A DNA stretch of 64,000 bases from Streptomyces violaceusniger Tu 4113 (GTDB lineage: Bacteria > Actinomycetota > Actinomycetes > Streptomycetales > Streptomycetaceae): assembly GCF_000147815.2 (NCBI RefSeq), contig NC_015957.1, positions 5,518,001 to 5,582,000 on the forward strand, in the 5' to 3' direction. Below the pieces are notes generated by a model. The model saw only the letters and a program-made list of their open reading frames with translations. It had not been told where the DNA came from and did not search any database. Below, one piece after another: positions 43,278-50,801 of the stretch. Made by a program: the position numbers and the translations under genes. Every line of letters starts with the position of its first letter. The first letter of the stretch is position 1.

Positions 43278-44108
43278 ATGTCCACTCATCGCCCGAGCCG
43301 ATCACGGCGCCTCGCCCTGCTGGCCGTAGTGGCCGTGGCCGGTATCGCCGCCCCTTCGGTCGCCGCCGCCAACACACCGGCCACGACCGACACCAACCGG
43401 CCCACGGCCGTGCAGGCGCTGGACGACACCTACTACCAGGACGCGATGGGCAAGAGCGGCCCGGAGCTGAAGGCCGCGCTGCACACGATCATCAGCGACC
43501 AGACCAAGGTGTCCTACGACGAGGTATGGGACGCGCTGAAGTCCACGGACGAGGACCCGGACAACCCGTCGAACGTCATCCTCCTCTACAGCGGCCGCTC
43601 CCAGTCCAAGGACGCCAGCGGCGGCAACCCCGACGACTGGAACCGCGAGCACGTCTGGGCGAAGTCGCACGGCGACTTCGGCACGGCCACCGGGCCCGGC
43701 ACCGACCTGCACCACCTGCGCCCCACCAACGTCACGGTGAACAGCATCCGCGGCAACAAGGACTTCGACAACGGCGGCCAGGACGTGCCCGACGCCTCCG
43801 GCAACCGCACCGACGACGACTCCTTCGAGCCCCGTGACCAGGTCAAGGGCGATGTCGCCCGGATGATCCTCTACATGGCCGTCCGCTACGACGGAGGCGA
43901 CGGCTTCGCCGACCTCGAGCCCAACGACAACGTCGACAACGGCTCCGCGCCCCACATCGGCCGCCTGTCCGTACTGAAGGAGTGGAGCGCCGAGGACCCG
44001 CCCGACGCCTTCGAGAAGAACCGCAACCAGGTCATCTACGACAGCTTCCAGCACAACCGGAACCCGTTCATCGACCACCCCGAATGGGTCGACTCCATCT
44101 GGAAGTAA
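43278..44108 (+). CDS. Secreted endonuclease I family nuclease
   Basis: 276 residues. A Sec signal peptide opens it (SRSRRLALLAVVAVAGIAA, cleavage near AAAN). The mature part is an Endonuclease_1 (His-Me finger) domain with DDWNREHVWAKSHGDFG (catalytic His), TDLHHLRPTNVTVNSIRGN and ARMILYMAVRYDGG. Predicted to degrade extracellular DNA or RNA, perhaps during nutrient scavenging. AGGAGAGGA precedes the ATG. A strong terminator follows. Confidence 0.92.
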   Translation: MSTHRPSRSRRLALLAVVAVAGIAAPSVAAANTPATTDTNRPTAVQALDDTYYQDAMGKSGPELKAALHTIISDQTKVSYDEVWDALKSTDEDPDNPSNVILLYSGRSQSKDASGGNPDDWNREHVWAKSHGDFGTATGPGTDLHHLRPTNVTVNSIRGNKDFDNGGQDVPDASGNRTDDDSFEPRDQVKGDVARMILYMAVRYDGGDGFADLEPNDNVDNGSAPHIGRLSVLKEWSAEDPPDAFEKNRNQVIYDSFQHNRNPFIDHPEWVDSIWK

Positions 44109-44124
44109 CCCGCGGCTCCGCTCC

Positions 44125-44161
44125 CGCCCCTGCCCCGGCGCAACGCTCCGGGGCAGGGGCG
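44125..44161 (+). terminator. Terminator after endonuclease I
   Basis: A perfect 14-bp stem (CGCCCCTGCCCCGG / CCGGGGCAGGGGCG) with a 9-nt loop, 16 bp past the stop codon. Confidence 0.88.
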
Positions 44162-44221
44162 CCGGCCGCAGTGGCCACCATGCCACCCGGCTCCGGACGC
44201 CCGTGCCTCCTGTGGTAGGCA

Positions 44222-44968
44222 GTGCTCGTGCGTATTCTCTTGCCGCTGCCCGACCGGGACTTCGACGTCACCGAGGTGGCCGTGCCCTGGAAGCTCCTGA
44301 CCGACCTCGGCCATGAGGTGGTGATCGCCACCGAACACGGCGACGGCCCGCCGGCCGCCGATCCGCTGCTCATCACCGGAGTGCTCTTCGGGCAACTCGG
44401 TGCGGAGCCCGAGCCCAAGGAGTTCTACCGGCAGCTCACCGAGGCGACCGCCTTCCGCCACCCCCTCGCGTGGGCGGACCTCAAGCCCGAGGCGTACGAC
44501 GGGCTGGTCCTGCCCGGCGGCCACGCCCCGGGGATGCGTCAGTACCTCGGCTCCGACATCCTGCGCGAGAAGATCGCGGAATTCTGGCGGCTGGACCGCC
44601 CGGTCGGCGCCATCTGCCACGGCGTCCTCACTTTGGCCCGCACCAGCGACCCGGCCACCGGCCGCAGCCTCCTCGCCGACCGGCGCACCACCTGCCTGCC
44701 CGCGTACATGGAGCGGACCGCCTACTACCTCACGGCCTGGCGCCGCGGCCGCTACTACCGCACCTATCCGGCCTACGTCCAGGACGAGGTCGTCGCCGCC
44801 CTGAACGACCCCGCCCAGTTCGAACGCGGACCCGTCGAGCTACGGCGCCGCGGCACGGCCACCGACGACACCCCCGCCTTCGTCGTCCAGGACGGCCAGT
44901 ACCTGTCCGCCCGCTGGCCCGGCGACGCCTACCTCTTCGCGCGGCGCTTCGCCGAAATGCTCACCTGA
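44222..44968 (+). CDS. DJ-1/PfpI-family glutamine-amidotransferase-like protein
   Basis: 248 residues. The nucleophile elbow is AICHGVLTLAR with the Cys, after YDGLVLPGGHAPGMRQYL with the usual Gly/His. The block PAYMERTAYYLTAWRRGRYYRTYP is typical of larger bacterial members. These proteins act as chaperone-like, glyoxalase or hydratase enzymes; which applies is not visible. GTG 44222 is used; GTG 44228 is an alternative and neither has a strong site. A TTCG-loop terminator follows. Confidence 0.87.
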   Translation: MLVRILLPLPDRDFDVTEVAVPWKLLTDLGHEVVIATEHGDGPPAADPLLITGVLFGQLGAEPEPKEFYRQLTEATAFRHPLAWADLKPEAYDGLVLPGGHAPGMRQYLGSDILREKIAEFWRLDRPVGAICHGVLTLARTSDPATGRSLLADRRTTCLPAYMERTAYYLTAWRRGRYYRTYPAYVQDEVVAALNDPAQFERGPVELRRRGTATDDTPAFVVQDGQYLSARWPGDAYLFARRFAEMLT

Positions 44969-44977
44969 ACGACCCGA

Positions 44978-44997
44978 CCCTGCCCTTCGGGGCAGGG
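44978..44997 (+). terminator. TTCG-tetraloop terminator
   Basis: CCCTGCCC and GGGCAGGG pair perfectly around a TTCG loop, nine bases after the stop of the DJ-1 family gene. Confidence 0.85.
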
Positions 44998-45055
44998 CAG
45001 GACAGGGCAGCGCCGACAATGTCAGTCGGCCCCGACACACGGGCGGAGTGTCAGG

Positions 45056-45091
45056 GCCGACGGTGAATACCCTGCCGACGGTGAATACCCT
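45056..45091. repeat. 18-bp tandem duplication
   Basis: GCCGACGGTGAATACCCT occurs twice in direct succession, 15 bp beyond the stop of the small lipoprotein gene. Looks like a recent slippage or duplication. Confidence 0.9.
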
Positions 45092-45106
45092 CAGGCTCAA
45101 CAGACC

Positions 45107-45343
45107 CTAGTCATCAACGCACTTGGGGTACTTCGAGCCCCGGTTGCAGTCGTGGTAGTCGTACTTGCTGACCCGGAACTTCTTCTCGTCGCCGCCCTTG
45201 GCCGGATCAACGACCAAGTAGAACTTCTTCCCGTCCTTGACCTTGTCGGTGACTGTCCCATCAGGACCCCGGTCAAAGTCCTGCGCGCACCCGGCGAGTG
45301 TGAGGGCTGAACATGCCAGGAGGGCAAGGGCAAGGCGACGCAT
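45107..45343 (-). CDS. Small lipoprotein
   Basis: 78 residues. A lipoprotein signal peptide ends in the lipobox LTLAGC; after processing 61 residues remain (AQDFDRGPDGTVTDKVKDG, KFRVSKYDYHDCNRGSKYPK). Two later cysteines may form a disulfide. A putative exported, membrane-anchored protein of unknown function. It is convergent with the DJ-1 family gene. Confidence 0.85.
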   Translation of the reverse strand: MRRLALALLACSALTLAGCAQDFDRGPDGTVTDKVKDGKKFYLVVDPAKGGDEKKFRVSKYDYHDCNRGSKYPKCVDD

Positions 45344-45524
45344 GTCGTGCTCCGATCAACGTGAGGATTGCGGGATAGTCTAGGGGCCTCCGGAACATGC
45401 GCAGGCCAGGGGTGTCATTCACTCGCACCCATGGAAACGCTCCGTGTGCGGCTGCGAGGGAAACGGCAGAAAAACACACCACAAAGGTCGTCCGGAATGC
45501 CATACAGTGACGTCCGGGCCGTGA

Positions 45525-46097
45525 CTGGCGCTGAGGTGGAGCACCACCGGGGAGCGGTCTGACGATCGGGAGGCCATCGCTCCCGAGAAGGACGTCGACG
45601 GCGTCACCATGAGCTCCTTCGGGGCCATGAGCTTCGGGTTGCCGGGGTTCGTCTCGTGCACTCCAGGCGGGATCATGCGCCTCCTGGACGAGTACCGCGT
45701 CGAGCTCGCGGGCCGGCGTGCTGTCGTGGTGGGCCGTAGCCCGATCCTGGGCAAGCCCGTGGGGATGCTCTTGCTGGGCCGGGACGCGACGGTGACGTAT
45801 TGCCACTCCAGGACCGCCGATCCTGGCACGGTGCTCCGGGAAGCGGACGTGGTCGTGGCGGCGGTGGGCCGGCCCCGGCACATCCGTGGCGAGGACATCA
45901 AGCCGGGTGCCGTGGTGATCGATGCCGGATACAACCCCGGCAATATTGGCGACGTCGACTTCGATTCCGCGGGTGAGCGTGCCCGGCTGATCACCCCGGT
46001 GCCGGGCGGGGTGGGGCCCATGACCATCGCCGTCCTGCTGGCGCAGACCGTGGACGCTGCCCGGCAGCAGACGGGCCTGGCCGACGCACATTCCTGA
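45525..46097 (+). pseudogene. 5'-truncated folD (methylenetetrahydrofolate dehydrogenase)
   Basis: Encodes only the C-terminal NAD(P) domain of Fol[12 protein letters not shown] at the junction, then [52 protein letters not shown] and the C-terminal [18 protein letters not shown] are canonical. The first 100 or so residues, with the catalytic Lys/Tyr site, are missing, and a TGA at 45522 blocks the frame upstream. An internal ATG at 45609 could give a 162-residue protein, but without the active site. Nonfunctional as FolD; a true folD must lie elsewhere. Confidence 0.72.
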
Positions 46098-46101
46098 GCG
46101 G

Positions 46102-46774
46102 TCAGTTGCTGCGCCGGGCTTTCGTCAGTGCCCGGTGCAGCACCTCCTCGGCGTACTCCGGCAGCCGGGCGTCCGCGGCGGGATCGACTCCGAACATGTA
46201 CATCTTGAGGACCACGTTGTCCTGGCGCACGAGCACCTGGCCGCCGCTGTCGAATCGCCGCCAGATCGCTTCCTGGGCCGCCGGTGACGTTCTCCCAGCG
46301 GTCGATCAGGTCCTGGGGTCCGGTGTCCCACCGCACCGCGATCGGCGCCGGATCCTGTAGGCGGCGCAGCCGCTCCTCACGGCCCAACTGCTCCCGTACG
46401 GCGCTCGCGAGCCGGTCGGCGGCCGCGTTCAGCTCGGGGCCGGAAAGGTCGCCCCACAGGACCCTGGAGCGGCGGTGGCGCAGGATGGCGCGGACTGCCA
46501 GCCACCCGCCGAACGTGGCCAGCGCGATTGCCACCAGGCCGAGCATCGGACCGTGCAGCAGGGACGCGTCCCCGTCGCCCCGTGCCCTGAGGGGGAACAC
46601 ACTGGCGCCCACCGCCACCGAGCAGCCCGCGATCAGCAGTTGACCCGCGAGCCGAAGACCGGTGACGGGGCGGCGGCCGTCGTTGACGTGGATGCCGCCA
46701 TAGATGGTGTGCGCCTGGATCACCGTGTGCGCGGTGCCCGAGAACTCGTTACGCGCCACCGGCTCGCCCTGCAT
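46102..46774 (-). pseudogene. Frameshifted two-TM protein gene
   Basis: From ATG 46774 (GGGGGAG site) the frame reads NEFSGTAHTVIQAHTIYGGI, two hydrophobic segments (LLIAGCSVAVGASVF, GLVAIALATFGGWLAVRAI) and DPAPIAVRWDTGPQDLIDRW. This resembles N-termini of streptomycete NACHT-type proteins. After about 46290 it becomes meaningless, while another frame continues sensibly with EAIWRRFDSGGQVLVRQD and EYAEEVLHRALTKARRSN to a TGA at 46102. One frame change explains both. I cannot name the whole protein; the NACHT link is a guess from the first part. Confidence 0.5.
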
Positions 46775-46885
46775 GCGCTCCCCCTTACGCATCCCCCCGC
46801 ACATGGTGACGCAGGCGCCGCGCGGGTGTACAGCCCGGCGGGGCGCCCTTTCGGGCGCGCCACCGCCGGCCGACTCCCCCTGTGG

Positions 46886-47314
46886 CTAAGGGCGGATATA
46901 GGGCCGGGTGATGATCTCCATGTTGTGACCGCCGGGGTCGTCGAAGTACGCGCCGCGGCCACCGAAGAGACGGTTGATCCGTCCAGGGTCGGTGTGGCCG
47001 GGGTCGGCGTAGTAGGTGACGCCGACCGCTTCCAGGCGGGCGATCATGGCGTCGAACTGCTCATCGGGGACGAGGAACGCGTAGTGCTGCGGCTGTATGG
47101 GTTCGTCGCGCTTCTCGTAGTAGTCGAGCGTCACGCCGTTGCCGAGATCGATGGGCAGAAACGGGCCGAACGGGGCGCCGACCTCGACCCCCAGAATCGC
47201 GGCGATGAACTCGGCGGACAGCTGCCGATCGTGGGCGTAGACGGCGGTGTGATTCAGCTGGACGACGGTGGCCCGGGGCTCGGCGTCGCGTTGGGGCTGC
47301 GTTTGGTGGGACAT
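46886..47314 (-). CDS. VOC-family (glyoxalase-fold) protein
   Basis: 142 residues with two VOC half-domains. Candidate metal ligands are His in VVQLNHTAVYA, His in QPQHYAFLVPDEQ and Glu in DPGGHNMEIITRP. Such proteins include dioxygenases, isomerases and resistance proteins; no substrate is implied by neighbours. ATG 47314 starts MSHQTQPQ. Confidence 0.88.
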   Translation of the reverse strand: MSHQTQPQRDAEPRATVVQLNHTAVYAHDRQLSAEFIAAILGVEVGAPFGPFLPIDLGNGVTLDYYEKRDEPIQPQHYAFLVPDEQFDAMIARLEAVGVTYYADPGHTDPGRINRLFGGRGAYFDDPGGHNMEIITRPYIRP

Positions 47315-47394
47315 CTGTGGTGTGTCTCCGCATCGTGGAATCCGCTGGAACCGGCGCCACGTACGGGCGCCGGGAGGAACGACACGGAGGAAGG

Positions 47395-47430
47395 GGCGGG
47401 CCTCTGGCCCGCCTCGGACTCACGCCGAGG
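47395..47430. repeat. Two adjoining hairpins upstream of the VOC gene
   Basis: GGCGGGCC-TCT-GGCCCGCC (47395-47413) abuts CCTCGG-N7-CCGAGG (47412-47430), sharing two bases. The two stems cannot both form fully. They lie 80 bp upstream of the VOC start and could be a terminator or an attenuator-like leader. Confidence 0.6.
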
Positions 47431-47574
47431 CCGGGCGCCTCACTCGTGCGTGGCCCATGGCCGACCCGGCAGTCACCTGACCGACTCTAGCAGCGAGCGA
47501 CCGCCCGGCCCCCAGGGGCAGTTGGCGGTGGCGCAGCGCCGTGACGCGGTGCGCGGGCATTCGTCGATCCGAGC

Positions 47575-47793
47575 GTGTGTCCGACCGCCGCGCTGCTGCT
47601 CAACCGGCGCGGTCAGTACCTGCTCCATCTCCGCGACGCGCACAAGCCCATCTGCGACCCGGGCACCTGGTCGCTTCCCGGTGGCGCCCGGTAGGGGGCC
47701 GAGACACCCTCGGAGGCGATCGCGCGCGAGCTGATGGAGGAGACCGAGCTCAGTTCCTCGTGCGGGATGCCACAGCGGATGCCGTCCTCGTAG
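47575..47793 (+). pseudogene. NUDIX hydrolase remnant with internal stop
   Basis: The frame reads CPTAALLLNRRGQYLLHLRD, then PGTWSLPGGAR, a TAG stop (47692-47694), and GAETPSEAIARELMEETEL. Together these make a NUDIX box in which the residue after GGAR has become a stop. The C-terminal half of a normal protein is missing (TAG at 47791), and no good start is present. Clearly decayed. Confidence 0.74.
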
Positions 47794-47840
47794 GCGCCGT
47801 AGAGGTGCTTCAGATGGGGAGGGACTTGCCACACGTAGAC

Positions 47841-47857
47841 GTAACATATACTGTTAC
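47841..47857. promoter_or_regulatory. Candidate Rrf2 operator, copy 1
   Basis: GTAAC-N7-GTTAC inverted repeat (extended arms GTAACA/TGTTAC), 35 bp upstream of the Rrf2 gene. The same pattern recurs before the SDR gene, so both are likely bound by the Rrf2 protein. Confidence 0.7.
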
Positions 47858-47891
47858 GACGAAGTCGGGGTCAAGGTAGGTGAGGTCCGAC

Positions 47892-48323
47892 GTGAGCGCC
47901 AACAGCAGACTGACCATCGCAGCACATGCCCTGACGTGGATAGGGCTGTACCAACGCCGCGGCCACGACGTCGCCACCTCCGAGCAGATCGCGACGAGCG
48001 TCAACACCAATCCGGTGGTGATCCGCCGCCTACTGTCCGAGCTTCGCCGGACGGGGCTTGTCGACTCGCGGCGAGGCGCCGGCGCCGGCTGGACGCTTTC
48101 ACGGGACCTGGCGGCGATCACCCTGCTCGATGTCTACGAGGCGGTCGAGCCGGGGCCGGTCTTCGCTCTGCACCGCTCGGCACCCGACCCCGAGTGCGTT
48201 GTGGGTCACGGCATCGGACCGGCGCTGACCGCCGTCTACGGCGAGATCGAGGCCACCCTTCGCAGGGAGTTGGCGAGAACCACACTGGAGGACGTCCTGC
48301 GGGACGTACTCAAGGCCGCCTAG
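47892..48323 (+). CDS. Rrf2-family transcriptional regulator
   Basis: 143 residues of the YwnA-like Rrf2 group. The winged helix is [18 protein letters not shown] followed by [20 protein letters not shown] and [12 protein letters not shown]. No iron-sulfur Cys triad is seen; single cysteine in [12 protein letters not shown] 47892 has GGTGAGG upstream. It sits between two copies of the GTAAC-N7-GTTAC motif, before an SDR gene. Probably represses itself and the SDR and may sense a reactive electrophile. Confidence 0.9.
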   Translation: MSANSRLTIAAHALTWIGLYQRRGHDVATSEQIATSVNTNPVVIRRLLSELRRTGLVDSRRGAGAGWTLSRDLAAITLLDVYEAVEPGPVFALHRSAPDPECVVGHGIGPALTAVYGEIEATLRRELARTTLEDVLRDVLKAA

Positions 48324-48369
48324 CCCGTCCCGCGGCCGCCGAGGTGGCACTCTTCCACGCGCCATCAAT

Positions 48370-48386
48370 GTAACAACAATGGTTAC
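48370..48386. promoter_or_regulatory. Candidate Rrf2 operator, copy 2
   Basis: A second GTAAC-N7-GTTAC repeat, 21 bp upstream of the SDR start codon, with the same arm sequence and spacing as copy 1. Confidence 0.65.
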
Positions 48387-48407
48387 CTCAAGGATTCGGA
48401 GAACCCC

Positions 48408-49160
48408 ATGGGACAGCTGGACAACAAGACCGCCCTGGTGACCGGCGCCTCCACCGGCATCGGTCTGGCCATCGCGCACCGGTTCGCCGCCGAGGGAGCG
48501 ACGGTCTATCTGACCGGCCGCCGCAAGGCGGACCTGGACGCCGCTGTCGCCCAGATCGGCAGCCGCGGGACCGGTATCCAGGGCGATGTGTCGCATCTCG
48601 ACGACCTCGACCGGCTCTTCGCCGAGATCAAGGAGCGCAGCGGCCGCCTCGACATCGTCGTCGCCAACGCCGGCCTCGGGGACTACGGCCCTCTCGGCAA
48701 GATCACCGAGGAGGAATACGAACGCACCACCTCCGTCAACCTCAAGGGCACGATCTTCACCGTCCAAAAGGCCCTGCCCCTGCTGCCGGCCGGCGCCTCG
48801 GTGACTCTGCTCTCCTCCAGCGCGGCCCTTCGCGCCGCCCCCGGCCTCGGTGTCTACGCCGCCAGCAAGGCCGCGATCCGCAGCCTAGCCCGCACGTGGG
48901 CCGCCGAACTGGCCGACCGCCGGATCCGGGTCAACGCCCTCACCCCCGGCCCCGTCGAAACCCCCGGCGGTGACGAACTGCGGGCCACGTTCCCGCAAGG
49001 CGATCAGCCCAAGGCGACCGAGCCCGCCGCACCGACCCCGCTCGGCCGCGCCGGTCGTCCCGACGAGGTCGCTGCCACCGCCCTCTACCTGGCCGGTGAC
49101 CAGAGCTCCTTCACCACCGGTGCGGAGCTGTTCGTCGACGGCGGCGCCACCCAGCTCTAG
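48408..49160 (+). CDS. Short-chain dehydrogenase/reductase
   Basis: 250-residue classical SDR. Cofactor motif TGASTGIGLA, VVANAGLG, catalytic Ser in TLLSSSAA and YAASK, and the C-terminal FTTGAELFVDGG. Arg residues after the second strand (GRRKAD) suggest NADPH. Placed behind the Rrf2 regulator and its second operator, it is most likely the regulated target. Substrate unknown. Confidence 0.92.
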   Translation: MGQLDNKTALVTGASTGIGLAIAHRFAAEGATVYLTGRRKADLDAAVAQIGSRGTGIQGDVSHLDDLDRLFAEIKERSGRLDIVVANAGLGDYGPLGKITEEEYERTTSVNLKGTIFTVQKALPLLPAGASVTLLSSSAALRAAPGLGVYAASKAAIRSLARTWAAELADRRIRVNALTPGPVETPGGDELRATFPQGDQPKATEPAAPTPLGRAGRPDEVAATALYLAGDQSSFTTGAELFVDGGATQL

Positions 49161-49282
49161 CGGCTTGGTCAAGTTCGGTGTTGATCGTCGGATCCGGTCG
49201 CGTTGTCGGACCATGGCCCGGTCGACGACCTCGCCGATGGCGTCGGTGCTGGTCCTGCTGCGCGTCGGGTAGTTCTGGCACT

Positions 49283-49600
49283 TCGCCTGGCGGGGCGAGC
49301 CATGTGGCGGGCCTGACCGTGGGGCAGGACCTGTCCGAACGGACCGTCCAGCTCGCCGGACAACGGGCGGACCAGGGATTTGATCTTCTCCGTCCCCGAG
49401 CTCGTCGCACAGCTCTCCGCGGTTCTGCCGCTCCTTCCCGGTGACCTCATCTTCACCGGCACCCCGTCCGGTGTGGGGGTGGGCCGGGACCCGCAGCGCT
49501 ACTTGCGGACAGGAGGAACCCCGCTCAGCACTGTCGATGGCATCGGTTCACCGACCAACCCCCTGGTGTCAGGGGCGAGTCACAGGGCGCGCCCTGACCG
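49283..49600 (+). pseudogene. Fumarylacetoacetate-hydrolase-family remnant
   Basis: Two pieces of an FAA hydrolase gene in different frames. The first reads ASHVAGLTVGQDLSERTVQL, the second (from about 49377) DLIFSVPELVAQLSAVLPLL and GDLIFTGTPSGVGVGRDP. In intact proteins about 50 residues separate them; here they adjoin with a frame change, so an internal deletion occurred. The N-terminal third is also missing. Confidence 0.68.
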
Positions 49601-49657
49601 GAAGCCGCACAAGCACAGTCCGATGAGCCGAACCCGTTCGGCGGAGAAGGAGAGATG

Positions 49658-50122
49658 ATGAGCGACCAGACACGCACAGTGGTGAACGAGTTCCTCAAGC
49701 GCGTCGCGGCGGGCGATATCCCGGCCGTGGTGGCGCTGTTCGCGCCGGACGCCTCCTGGGAGGTCCCCGGGGACCCGGACATCGTTCCCTGGGTGGGCCG
49801 TCGCACGGTCGACGGCATCCCGGCGTTCTTCCAGACGCTGAGCGAGCTCACCGACCGCGAACTCTTCGACATCGAGCGCATCGTCGTCGACGGCACGACT
49901 GCGGTCCTGATCGGACGGGCACGGCTCGTCGTACGCGCGACGGGCAAGGTGATCGACACGCCCTTCGCGATCGACATCATGGTGAATCCCGATGGCCTCA
50001 TCAGCCGCTCTTACATGTTCGAGGACTCCTGGGACGTCGCCCAGGCAGTACGCTCCGGAGAAACGGCCACCCCTGAGCTCCGCCGACCGGGTCAAGGGGT
50101 CCGACCTGGCGTCGGTCGATGA
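49658..50122 (+). CDS. SnoaL-like/nuclear transport factor 2 fold protein
   Basis: 154 residues of the SnoaL/ketosteroid-isomerase-like fold: TVVNEFLKRVAAGDIPAVVA, FAPDASWEVPG, GRRTVDGIPAFFQTL and MVNPDGLISRSYMFEDSWDV. ATG 49658 with AAGGAG five bases upstream. Members are isomerases, cyclases or small-ligand proteins; no pathway is implied locally. Confidence 0.82.
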   Translation: MSDQTRTVVNEFLKRVAAGDIPAVVALFAPDASWEVPGDPDIVPWVGRRTVDGIPAFFQTLSELTDRELFDIERIVVDGTTAVLIGRARLVVRATGKVIDTPFAIDIMVNPDGLISRSYMFEDSWDVAQAVRSGETATPELRRPGQGVRPGVGR

Positions 50123-50197
50123 TCTGTCCGCTCTCACTCGCACACGCGTACAGCTAGCCACTGGCACGACCTCGCCGACGACGGGGACGCGGAGCAC

Positions 50198-50699
50198 ATG
50201 GCCGCTCGGCGCCACGGGCTGGAGCTGCTGCGCGAGGCCCTCACCGGGCTGGAGACCCGCGACCGCGATGAGACCGGCGCCCTGTACGTGCGCGCCTACG
50301 ACGGTGTGGTTGCGCCGCCCGGCCCCGCGCGGGCCGCCACCCTGGACGGTGCCGGGGCGCTCGTGTCCGGCGAGACCTCACCGCAGCGGCCGGTGCACCG
50401 CGGGCCCGGTGCCCACCGGTTCGCCCGGACGCTGTATCCCCTGCTCGACGACCCCGCGGGCGCAGCCAGGCTCGCGGAGGACGCCCGGCGGCGGCTCGCG
50501 CACGGCGACCCGGCCTGCGCTGGCGCTGGGCCGTGATCTGCACTGGGCCTCGTTCGGTGACCCCGTCAGGGAGGCGCTGGCGAATGAACTGCTGGTCGGC
50601 GCCTACCAGGCGCTGGGCAGATCCTCCCTCGCGGGGATCGCCCAGGCCCATCACGACCACCGCGACCCGCCCTACGTCCCCGTCCTCGGCTCGCGCTAG
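50198..50699 (+). pseudogene. Frameshifted gene of unknown function
   Basis: One frame encodes RRHGLELLREALTGLETRDR, ALYVRAYDGVV and HRFARTLYPLLDDPAGAARL and ends at 50536. A second frame continues from about 50510 with LGRDLHWASFGDPVREALAN, LLVGAYQALGRSSLAG and the C-terminus at 50699. The two parts read as one helical protein broken by a single frame change, and a residue-level start is not obvious. I do not recognise the family. Confidence 0.5.
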
Positions 50700-50801
50700 C
50701 ACCGGCCCACGCACCCCCTCCCTCACGCTCACGCGACCGGGAGCGCCACGTCCGATTTCCGCCAGCGCGCTTCCCCTGTCAGGGCGCACAGTGGAGGTGT
50801 G

